The position numbers were made by a program, and so were the translations under genes. The notes below the pieces were generated by a model that made no database searches, was not told the origin of the DNA, and saw nothing but the letters and a program-made list of their open reading frames with translations. A stretch of 64,000 nucleotides of DNA from Ignelater luminosus (Eukaryota; Arthropoda; Insecta; Coleoptera; Elateridae), in contig VTPC01001068.1 in NCBI GenBank assembly GCA_011009095.1, positions 41,546 to 105,545 on the forward strand, in the 5' to 3' direction. This document shows, in pieces, positions 25,857-36,290 of this stretch (positions are counted from its first letter, which is position 1; every line of letters starts with the position of its first letter).

Positions 25857-26957
25857 TTATGTATGTTTACAAAACCATTTAAGATCGAATGGTGATAACC
25901 ACCTGTGACAACCACCCATATTATTCTGAATTACATATTTCATCGTATAAGGATTAACATTATTTCTCTCATCTTCCTCTTCTTTTAACCTTATTTTTTC
26001 TAACATTTGGTGTGATACTGCCATTGCTTTAAATGGTAACTTCATAGCAACTTTATGTAAAAAGTCTTGAACTTCTGCATATTCACATTTACCTCCTAAT
26101 TCCAATATTACACGTCCTACAAATAAGATTAATTGATTTTGAACTTTTTATTTTTCAGGTTTTAGAATATGATTTTGTTTAATAGTTAAGAAGCATACTA
26201 TTAAAAACTTAAAGATGTACCTGCTTTAATTGGAGTTACGTAATGATCGATAGCTCCTTTACCACCACCCAATCTTTGTCCTTGTCCTCTCTTAGTAACT
26301 GGTTGCCACGGTGCATCAACTCTCCATAGAGCAAACATTCTTTGTGTATCCATTGCTCGTCCAATTGCAAGACGCATCATTTCAAAATGGATCCATTTCA
26401 AACGACCACCAGTTAACGCCTTGAAATATCAATTTGTTAGCTTCACAAAATCAATCAAGACCACAAAATACACTTCTAGCCTTATCAAACAATTTTTTTA
26501 CTATTGAGCCCAATTTAATAGGAAATTTTATTTTAAATTGGTTAACCTTTCTATATCAATATAATAAACATAAACTTACCACAATACCATACTGTTTGTA
26601 TAATAAAAAATTATGTAGTGTTTCAGCACCCCTCATATACCTCAGACGTTTTTGCATTTTTGGTGGTCTTAAACCTGGAGGATACTGTGGTACTTTTTCT
26701 ATTATAGTTAACTTTGTACGATCCGGCATTTTAATATCTAGATTTTAAAGCTTTGTTACAAACATATTAAAGTGCATTAAAAGATAAAATACATACGATC
26801 ATATGACGGAGGAGCAGGAAAATGTTTAAATCCACATATTTGTATTAAAGGGGGTGTTTTATAGGCTAAAAAGCAAAACATTATTTAAAACAATTTTCAA
26901 TAAATATTTGTATAACTTACTTTTTAATAACAAATTTGATAATGTTCGGATATTCAT
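25857..26957 (-). CDS. mRpL16: Mitochondrial ribosomal protein uL16m (L16)
   Basis: Five exons, in order of translation, are 26957-26921, 26865-26797, 26737-26580, 26419-26221 and 26116-25857. They give 240 residues with consistent phases and GT-AG introns. The start [16 protein letters not shown] has the basic, hydroxylated character of a mitochondrial targeting peptide. The L16/L10ae fold is visible from [20 protein letters not shown] through [17 protein letters not shown] to [20 protein letters not shown]. Members of this family bind 16S-type rRNA in the large mitoribosomal subunit near the tRNA path. The length fits animal orthologues (about 250). It is divergent from the Josephin gene. 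Confidence 0.95.
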
Positions 26958-27464
26958 TTTGTCTAGATTATGTGAAAGAACTTATATTAAGAAAAAACCT
27001 TTACTATGTGTTACTACTTTTTATTATTATTTATTAATCATATTTATTATTCTAAAATCACGTTTCACGATTACGAAAAATAATTGAGGTTATGATAGTT
27101 TACGAAGTCAACAAAAAATTGACAGGCACTTTGGTAGTATTTATTGCAGCATACCAGTGAGAATATACACGTTTGCTATTTGCGAAATTTACTGAGAAGA
27201 TTCGTTTAAAAATTAAATACTACTTATAGAGTATTATAATCTAGTATATTAATTAAATTATAATTAATCATTCCCATAATCTCTTAATATTTAAGAAGTG
27301 TCGCTTATTACGACATATGAGACAGTTCCGAAATTGTCAAGTGTCAACGTTGTTGTCAACGCTGTCAACTGCAACATTCAATCAACACAGCTTAACCTAA
27401 CTGGGCTATTATAGTCCAAATATTAAATTAAATCTTTGAACAAGATTGCAATATAAAAGCTGAT
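26958..27464. promoter_or_regulatory. Divergent intergenic region between mRpL16 and the Josephin gene
   Basis: The two start codons face away from each other across 507 bp, which also contain both 5' UTRs. A bidirectional promoter is likely. No TATA box is convincingly placed. The local words TGTCAAGTGTCAACGTTGTTGTCAACGCTGTCAAC near 27338-27370 form a small cluster of repeated GTCAAC. Confidence 0.5.
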
Positions 27465-28261
27465 ATGAGTTCATATGAAAATCACATTTACCACGAGAAA
27501 CAAGTAAGAGAATTATGTGCATTACATGCTTTAAACAATCTATTCCAAACAAGAGGTTTTTTCACAAAAGTCGAACTCGACACTATATGCCATTCGCTGT
27601 CACCTGATGTTTGGATAAATCCACATAAATCAGTATTTGGTTTAGGAAACTATGATATAAACGTTATTATGAAAGCACTGCAAGGCAAAGGCTATGAAGC
27701 AATTTGGTTTGACAAACGGAAGTATGTATATTAAATTCTGTGTAAGGTCGATATATTAATAATGGCAATTTCCAGAGATCCGAGTTGCCTAAACTTAGAT
27801 AAAATTTGTGGTTTTATTTTAAACGTTCCTAGTGATTATAAAATTGGTTTTGTAATGCTGCCATTACGTAGAAGACATTGGATTACATTACGGCAAATAA
27901 GTGGACTTTTTTATAATTTAGATTCTAAACTTGATGCACCACAAATCATTGGAAGTGTAATAAAACCTTTATTTTGATAGCTATTTTGAAGTGTTAATTG
28001 TGTAATTAATTTTAGAAAGAAGATTTAATAGAGTATTTAAAGGAAGAATTAGAATGCAAAGACAAAGAATTATTTTTAGTTGTAACAAATGAGGTTGACA
28101 AAAATCAAAGTTGGCTTTCAAATCAGTCTAGTTACACAAGTAACTTGAAAGAACGAGAAGCAGAAGTATTGCAGCTGAAAGACATTGTAAGTGACGGTGT
28201 AAACGTTACTATTAATCCACTGTGTAGCAATAAATCAGATGATTTAACAAATCATTGGTGA
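27465..28261 (+). CDS. Josephin-domain deubiquitinase (JOSD1/2-like)
   Basis: Three exons (27465-27721, 27776-27956, 28016-28261) encode 227 residues. The Josephin cysteine-protease core is clear. The nucleophile is Cys18 in [15 protein letters not shown], the catalytic His is His120 in [13 protein letters not shown], and the polar third residue lies in FYNLDSKL (Asn133). The family cleaves ubiquitin from substrates. JOSD proteins are small, without the ubiquitin-interacting motifs of ataxin-3, and this one also lacks them. After the domain (about residue 175) a charged tail of about 50 residues is longer than in human JOSD2. The ATG is the first in frame. Confidence 0.93.
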
Positions 28262-28329
28262 ACATAAATTTAAGTGACTAACCTCGCAACTGTATTTTGT
28301 GTTTTGTGTATGAAAAGTGAGATGCATTT

Positions 28330-28335
28330 AATAAA
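28330..28335 (+). terminator. Polyadenylation signal AATAAA of the Josephin gene
   Basis: AATAAA lies about 70 bases after the stop codon and is followed by a T-rich stretch. It is the nearest canonical signal downstream of the coding region. Confidence 0.55.
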
Positions 28336-30915
28336 GTCTTATTTTTTTATTGCATTATGGCGATTATAATACACTTGATCTAGGAATAATGATTTTTCAC
28401 AATCATACAAAAGACACCAGTAGTGAGGTAAATGTAATAAAATCTCTATAGATGTATTTCCTTAGTGAAATCAAGTTCAGACGTGATGCCAAATGAATGT
28501 GGCAAATTACACAGAAGATACATGAAATAGCCAATAATTCATTTTACTCACAATCAATGAATTTATATGTGTTTAAGTTGCATGGATTGCATCAGTTGCA
28601 TGTAGCAGAAAATATTTTTTTACACCATTTACAACAACTTTAAATTTTTATATATTCTGACAACAGTAAACACCAAGTATTGTACTAAACATAAATAATG
28701 TGAAGAGGAATAATGTATTTTGATTTAATTAATATATGGGTGATCGTAAATGAATAATGTAACTAATTGGATGATGACATTAACTTTGTCTGTTTTAAAG
28801 AAATACATTAAATACAGAATTGTTTGTCAATCGTATTAAATAATAAGAGAAATAAAGAAATATAAATCATATATTTTTCTTTTTATTAGGAAATTGCTTA
28901 TAATATCCAATAAGTAAAAAATCTTTGTATTGATCATATTAAAAACACTACTTTGAATTGTTATTAAACTTTGACTTTTATTTGTAAAATTTCTCGTTGC
29001 AATAATACAATTTCTTATTTCATGAGGTCAGTAGATTTTTCTGCGGGTATTTCTAACCTACTTGATCATTAAATTCGTTTGAAAAATAGCTTTATTGTAT
29101 TTCATTCAGAAAAGGCAAAATATGCAGAATTTGTTTCCTGTTAGACATTCCATCTGTAACTTATCAAAGGTACATTATAGTAGTGCCATTATGATTGAGT
29201 TACAGAAACTACTTTAATAGCAGAAGCAAAGCTTGTATCATCTTCGTTGATCTTCATAGTGGCCTTAGAAAGAATTATAGTTTTTTAATTAAATTATATC
29301 AAAGATGATGGGATCTAAAAGGCCTAAAAACACCCTCCAGGCACAGAATCTTGAAGCATTCCCACATCTTGGTCCAATCCGTCCCTGATTTTACATTATT
29401 CTAATGCCTATAGTAGACATAAGAGCAAACTGATCCTAATAATTCTTTTCCATGTCTGAATAAATTCTCAATTAATAATATTGGTACTTAACAAGTAGGA
29501 ACCTTTTAGATGTTTAAAAGATTAATAATAATTGTAGAAAACAACTGAACCTATCTAACCTCAAAAAAAAAACTTTAATGGTTGAACAGCCATTCACACA
29601 AAATGATCGAAGCTTTATAGCATTGCTACTAATTAACCAAATATCTGGTTGAATATATATCCTCCCTTTATTCTAAAGCATGTTTTTACTCTACCCTATC
29701 AAATCTGTATTGAAAACTAGCCAAATTGGCATCGACCATGGAAACAAAAGCGTATATTACTTAGCATGACATTGATGATTAATCTGAAAGAAGGGTTGCC
29801 ACCTGATTTTGGGAAGTTCTTCTCTTTTTCAATCTGTTCTCCTGTCTCCTCACTCCTGAAGGAAGATGCAAATTGCCCTCGTTTGGTATTTTCCTGTTTA
29901 AATCTAGTTTTTTTGGGTTTTGTTCATTGGCATACAAAACCCAGTGTAACTTTGGTGTACATAAAACAACTTCTGGTGTAACAAGGTTTTTGTTGGTGGC
30001 TTTATCTAGTTACTTTGCAAAAAAGCAGGTTGGTGCAACTCACTGATGTTATTGTTACTGGAACCTACTAGATCCTGTTTCATCATCTGAATTCAAACTT
30101 TCTTGGATCATCATAAATATGTGTTACTTAAAAATCTTATTAAACAGTATTTCCATGTATTTTAAACATACATCTAACCTCAAATACATGCATCAACTAT
30201 GGAGTTATTGTTTTGCATCTACTGTTCCATCATCAAAGGAGGTATAAAAGGTGTCAATGTGTGCAGAAACAACAGACGACATGGTGTAAGGTAGAAATAG
30301 AAAGTGTACACTGGTGTAAGCCTACGAACAGACCCATTAACTTTCTATAATTTAATTGATACCTGATAGAGATTTGATTTTCAATTTTATCTTGTATTTT
30401 ATTTAATAAACTTCTATGTGGGTGCTTTGAGTGTTCCGAGTGGCTGTTGGCTATTTTTTTTTTAAACGAGAAGATGACCCTTTATTGTTCTGTGATGACA
30501 ACCCTATATGATGTTGCTGTTTATAGGCTTGTCACTATTTGCATAATGTGAATTGGTTAGTGTCAGATTACACCTGTCAGTTTCTATTTTATTTCAGACA
30601 TGCATAATTTCTCTCCTAGCCCAACTTTGATAAATTTGTTTTTTTGATCACTTGATATATGCCATTTACAATATTTTTATACGAGGCTTGAGTATACCAT
30701 TTTGACAGTTAGGTTCAGGTTAATTTTACTTTTAGGTTAGAACTGATAGCATTGCCTTAATTGGTAATTCTAATTAAGAAAAGATCTCTAAAACAAACTT
30801 GATCTAAGATCATCACACTATTTCTTGTTAATTGTTAGAGCAATTATTGTTGTTGATAACATGATATATTCCTTGCTCAGAAATTGTACAGCCAACCTTA
30901 ACATTGCTTAACATA

Positions 30916-31284
30916 CAGGGTGAAAAGAAATTTGCTGGATAATTGATTATTATATTAAGCAAAATGTAGCCACTGATGACTCTCTGTGATTCTACATGCT
31001 ATCAAAGATTTCGATATTGCAGTCGATGTGTTTTTTATGAGTTTGTAGACAAATAAGGTTTTTAGATACCCATGGAAACAATTTGTTGACAATAATATTT
31101 CTATTTTTATTATTATTGCTAGTAGATATTATCATAGGACGTTGTGCCCAATATTGAAATCTTTGATAGCATGTAGAATTGGAAAGAATGACCGGCAGCT
31201 ATGCTTTGCTTAGTGAAAAATGTTTATCTTGATCCCTTTTATCAGCCTTATAATTTTGTCCAACAAATATTTTCTCACCTTCAT
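30916..31284. mobile_element. Palindromic MITE with about 120-bp arms
   Basis: The left end is TA-CAGGGTGAAAAGAAATTTGC. The right end is the inverse of GAAGGTGAGAAAATATTTG. Inner arm blocks CTACATGCTATCAAAGATTT (left) and AAATCTTTGATAGCATGTAG (right) match exactly in inverse. There is no coding sequence. The CAGGGTG end and adjoining TA suggest Tc1/mariner mobilisation. The right end is mutated, so its last bases are approximate. Confidence 0.65.
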
Positions 31285-31497
31285 AGGTATTACAGCCAAC
31301 CATCATGTAAAAAGATTGGGAACAGCATAAGTATACTTTCTTTTCTAAAGGTAACTCAAATAATTTAATTACTTTTTGATCACTTTGTATGTAAATAAAA
31401 GTTACTTGTGTTCACTTTAATATAAAAGAAATTTGTAACAATTCAGTTGTACAGTGTCCAGTAAAGGTGTTCCGTAAATTAGGGTGCTGATTTGGGA

Positions 31498-31829
31498 ACA
31501 TAAAAACATCTGGGAATGCAAAGCATGACCACAACGAACTCCGTTTTGTTCTTTCGGCGGCCATTTTGAGCATGTTCTGGAGGTGATATCAAAAAACTAA
31601 AAGTATACATATCTCTTATCTTTTGATGTAAAACACGATTCTGAAGTAAAAACAAAATTTTTGAAAATTTTTCAAATTTCAGCAGCCATTTTGACCATGT
31701 TCCCAAAGAGATATAAAAAAAACAGACACCATGTGGTCTTTAGTTTTTGATATAGAATCAATTCTGAAGTCAAAATTTCAAAACTAAAAGGAAAATATAC
31801 CAACAGACAGACTTCGCAAATTCAGTAAT
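31498..31829 (-). repeat. Dispersed repeat family R1, copy D
   Basis: Read on the minus strand it runs from the TTCGCAAATTCAGTAA type end through two GTCAAAATGGC units to AACAAAACGGAGTTCGTTGT and GGTCATGCTTTGCATTCC. The order and spacing are the same as in the other copies. Confidence 0.7.
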
Positions 31830-32639
31830 GGAGTTTGTCGATAAACAAAAAAGTCTAATAACATTTTTGACTTACTGAATGCAATTTACTATGGTTACAA
31901 TTATTGCATGCAGCGTGTGCCAAGTCAAAAATGCTATAAATAGATTTATTTATGTTTTAAAGTGTACTGTTTTTAAGATACAGGGTGGGAAAGTTCCATT
32001 TAAAACTTTCTGTTTCCTCAATAGAAGTCAGCCCCACGGTGCCAGTAGCCAGCCTTTAAATAAACAAAGTTATAAACCTAATGATTACATACAAGTTCTT
32101 GGAAACTTTATTTGGATCACGTTTGGCAAATAAAATCTTTATTAACGATATCTCCATAATAAACTGAGCAATTTAATATGTTTTAAATAGTACCATGAAA
32201 GGCGTTTATCACAACCTGCTTTTCAAATCATTTTCTTCTGTACCACTGATTAAATCTTTTTGGCATTTTGCACATTTAATTTTTGTATTTACCTACATCG
32301 GATCCTTGTTTTCACTTGATTTCCTTTTTCATTTTTTAGTTTTTGAGTTGGTTGTATGAACATTGAATTTCTAGAATTAGATTTATTTTGAGAAAAAAAA
32401 GTAATTGTCAAATAAATGATGGAAAGATTAATAATATTGTGAATTGGGAGGCCACGAACTGGTGACTAGACGAATCTGTAGACACCAGAGTACTCTGCCT
32501 TCTCTATTTTCTACATTTGTTCAATTAAAATCCATGATTTGTTCTTTGTTGTATTCGGTATGAAAAAACAAAAATTTTCATGAAAATGTTAAGAAAAATG
32601 CATAAAACTTATCTATAATGCAAGCGATTCTCTTTAATA

Positions 32640-32867
32640 AAAACGCTCTAAATGGCAGTCATCTTAGCAAAATTGTATTCTAGAAGTAATTAAAGGCTAA
32701 TAATTGACATAACTTTTATTTGCTGCAATTAATGCAATGTAATGCTTAGAACTAAGGATAGTAGATAACACAGAATTAAAAATTGCAGTTATTTCAGCTG
32801 CCATGTAAAGCAATAATTCATTAGGTGGCAGGCTACTGGAACCGGATGCATTTAGGTGCGTTTACCC
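32640..32867. mobile_element. Repeat family R2, copy with right end
   Basis: It matches 51478-51890 along most of its length (for example GCAGTTATTTCAGCTGCCAT against GCAATTATTTTAGCTGCCAT) and ends in GGTGCGTTTACCC followed by TA. The 51-kb copy begins with the inverse, TA-GGGTAAACGCACC. Together the two copies define a TA-flanked element with GGGTAAACGCACC termini. The left boundary of this copy is not clear. No protein is encoded. Confidence 0.55.
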
Positions 32868-32910
32868 TATCTCAAGAATATTGAGACAAGATTTTCTACA
32901 TGGTTGTTAC

Positions 32911-33489
32911 CAGGGCTTGGATGTTTATAACAACATGTCATATATATTTGTTTACGTCTATTTTCATACTGAACACATTTTTAGTGCTATTTAAGCTTTT
33001 CTATACAATATTAAGTGGTTTTTATTGGTCATATAAAGTCATACTTAGCATAATGGGCATATTTTAAGCACTTTTCCCGAAAGGTCGTATTTTAGTTATA
33101 TTTTATCTTGTGGTGCAAAATTACATGATTTTATGAGAGTATGGCAAAACAAATTTCTGTACTGATAGTAAAGTTCTATTTTGCAGTGTGTGAAGTGAAA
33201 GTCACAGCTGAAAGCGTTTCAATGTGCAGCAGCATATTAAAACAGCGAAACATATGTGCTTCTATAACGTCTTACAACGTGATAACTATCATTTGATAAG
33301 CTCAAGAAACACATTGTCACAGATCAATAGGCAAAGCAAGCTCAAACAAGAGAAGCATGAGGACAACTAAGTGTTACTTTTTTACAGTTTTTAATGTAAG
33401 TGTATAATAGTGATATTTAATAAAAAGTTTTTAGATCATTTTTGCTTGCATATTTAGCTAATTCTTAGGACTTAAACATCCAAACCCTA
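32911..33489. mobile_element. Non-autonomous hAT element with 8-bp target duplication
   Basis: The terminal repeats are CAGGGCTTGGATGTTTA at the left and the inverse of TAGGGTTTGGATGTTTA at the right. The 8-mer GTTGTTAC is present directly outside both ends (32903-32910 and 33490-33497), which is the hallmark of hAT insertion. The 579-bp interior has no transposase, so it is a deletion derivative or MITE moved in trans. The intact target duplication suggests a fairly recent insertion. Confidence 0.8.
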
Positions 33490-34867
33490 GTTGTTACTAT
33501 AAAGCATCTACTATCCTACAGATTTTTGTTTTGATTTCTTTTCGTAAAATGGAGATTAGGGATGGACATCAGGTATTTGCAAAAAAAAAGAATCTTACAC
33601 CACTGGAGAAATGGACAGCTCTATAAAAGCAATTTTTACCCTTTCGGGATGACATCATTATTTGGTAATTTTACGTATGGCTTCAATTAAATCAGAAACA
33701 AACTCGACAAGCTTGAAAGTAACTAAAATACACAAAAAAGTGCCATCTCAATGTTCAGGCTGTAAGTTGGCAAAATTAATATATGCAGCGCCTTCTTAAG
33801 GCAAAACGAGAAGGAAGATTGTGATGTTATACCAAGAGGATAAAAATTCAACTATAGTTTTGGAATCTACAATCAATGTAGCAAAGAAAGATTTTATTGT
33901 ATTTTTTTCATAGGATGCATTGTTTCTAAGTAGAATAAAAATCAGTCGTATCTAGAAAGTTGTGTAATTTAGGATAAAGTTTATCTAAGTTTTCCTCTTT
34001 ATTTTACATCTCTGAATCAACATCCTAATTTATGGAACACCCTTAACAGACCCTCTCTATATATATAAAAGACTTAGATGCTGAATTCGCACAATTGCTG
34101 AAATAAATGAATAATCCCGAATCAGAAGAGAAGCAAATGTTCAGAGGCAGAAGAGTTATTGTACAATACTCATTCTCCATTTCCCACATCTTTTAGGGTT
34201 TATTAACCTTAAAAACTAAGCGACTGCGCTTCTTTTTTTTTTTTTTTTTTTTTAAATAAATGACACTAGATTAAGTCCATTTGCCACCGACTTTTATAAA
34301 ATGTATTTTTTCTAAACTGGTGTCAAAAGCAGTGATTTTTGATACAGTTTTTAGTGGCAGAAGCGGCCTTTTTAAGCACTGGTGCCCAAAAGTAATAAAA
34401 ACTGTAAAAAATCGAACACGGGCTTAGAAAAAAATAATATATGCAACTCACCCTTCCCTTGTGCATCTAGCATACATACTTTAAGTTTGAAACAAACTAT
34501 TATATGATACATAGTAATGATTTGCTGCAAAAACAAGGTCAATTAGATCAATTTTTTGAATGATATTTTGTTAACATTTACGATCACCTGTAATATTTAA
34601 AAGACAATTTTCTTTTTTTTTTATAAATTATTGATGCTTATGTGATACCGGGTTTATGCTTTTGTGTAAAACTGTAATTTATGTAATAAAATCAAGTTGT
34701 AAATAATAAAAGTTTGGTTATAATGGTTTAAAATGTTTTAATATGTAAATTACAATTTTTTCATACCTATTTTTGAGGTTTTTAACAGTTTTGTATACAA
34801 CACTTTTCCATCTTTTAATAAAAGACTAGTAATACTTAAAATATAGGTACATATTAAGATAATCACA

Positions 34868-35715
34868 TTAAAAATTATGTACTGGACTGTAACCCATATT
34901 TTGTGCTTTCCTTGGATAAATACAAAACAATGATAATTGAAATGCTGATAAGACACAGCCCAAGAAATTTGGTATCTACAAGTAAAGGTTTAAATATATC
35001 TTTAGTTTAAAAATTGGAACAAAAAGAAATTGGCAGTATTACCTGTATAAACCTATCGGAAAGTAATATTCCATAAATAAACCATTGCATAGAAACAATA
35101 AAAGTCATCAGAATAATTGGGAATGGTAAGCTTTCTGCAGATTTCACTTGAATTACATGCATAAGAGAAGCTAAAGGTGCCGCAAAGAACATGATCGTCA
35201 TTACACAACATAAAAATCCAACATATTTCATAGCCAGAGCTTTATCATTTTCATATATAGAATAAGCTATAATTAGTAATAAAGTTATTAGACAACTAAA
35301 AAACTGGCGTAGTATTATTGACTGTAAAAGGAAGAAACCATAATTAAATTTTATAAATGACAAATACATTGATAAATATTACCTTCTTAATACTGTACAT
35401 ATAAAAAGTTACAACGTAAGCAAAATGTAATGTAGCCCCTACAGTATTAACTAAAATTAATGAATGTTCTTGTATTAAAAACCCATATCTCAACCATAAA
35501 CTCGTCGATAAGAAACCACATACAAAAGGCAGTCCAGATATATCTCCTGTACTTTTCTTTTGAACTATTTTTTGGCATATCAACCTTCAAAGAAGATTCA
35601 TTTCCTACTTAATAAAAGAAACTTACTGAAATACTTACGTTCCTGCTAGAAACTGCAGTATCGTTGATATTGAGGCAGTAATAGCTAATATATTTTTAAA
35701 TTCTTCCTTGTTCAT
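34868..35715 (-). CDS. SWEET1: SWEET sugar transporter (MtN3/saliva family)
   Basis: Four exons in order of translation (35715-35639, 35584-35383, 35321-35043, 34975-34868) encode 221 residues with GT-AG introns and consistent phases. Two MtN3 triple-helix repeats are visible. The first has CQKIVQKKSTGDISGLPFVC and LWLRYG. The second has YVGFLCCVMTIMFFAAPLAS, SLPFPIILM and WFIYGILL. A linker helix lies between them, giving seven membrane segments. Animal genomes usually have one or few SWEETs, which move glucose down its gradient across plasma or Golgi membranes. The length matches Drosophila slv (about 226). The ATG chosen is the first in frame. The gene is divergent from NOP14. Confidence 0.94.
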
Positions 35716-36290
35716 GATTTACTTCATTGTACACACACAAGACTTAATATCTAATTTTAAAGGATTTAACTGCATCTATGAACCTGCAGATTTCATATGT
35801 GAACCGTACAATATTATACGAGTTTTATCATAAATTCATAACCATAAATCATAACAATAAAATGTTTGCTCGTTGGGCTCGTTGGCATTTGTATTTGTGG
35901 TTGACGTTGAAATTTTCTACTTAAAGAACCGTCAAAAGTTTGTAATTAATTTAATTTAGTAAGAGTATGTACTTATTGAAAAATTACTTTTAATAAAATT
36001 AAAACCGTTATGTCTTCTATGAGCCTGTAAATATGCAATAAAAATAACTAGAAATTTGAAAAGAATTATATTTAGATAATGAATATTAGTGATACGTTAG
36101 ACACAATCAACTTCAGCCAACGAGCCTCTTTCTTTTAAACTATTGTGGCAGGTGGCACTTTAGACAAGTCTATCTATAACCTTAAAAAGCACGCAATCAG
36201 TCACATAACCACACTTTTGTAAATAATAAAATTAGAGCACGCGTGTTTAATTGTATTGTAAACTGTGTACATAAAGTATTTATTGAGAAA
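35716..36290. promoter_or_regulatory. Divergent intergenic region between SWEET and NOP14
   Basis: The two start codons point apart across 575 bp. This must hold both 5' UTRs and probably both promoters. Nothing beyond AT-rich sequence and ordinary T-runs is visible, and I cannot place a TATA box or initiator with confidence. Confidence 0.45.

Larger units (their letters stand above)
28262..34867. other. Gene-free region between the Josephin and SWEET genes
   Basis: I see no open frame with a recognisable protein and no RNA gene. It holds the palindromic MITE 30916-31284, a reverse copy of repeat R1 at 31498-31829, one end-defining copy of repeat R2 near 32640-32867, a hAT element at 32911-33489, and a poly-T run of about 20 bases near 34232. 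The rest is AT-rich DNA without visible structure. Confidence 0.6.

Noticed and set aside
36243-36290. In-frame 48-base extension upstream of NOP14 as part of the protein
   Set aside because: It would need a GTG start. The first ATG at 36291 gives the N-terminus known for the family.
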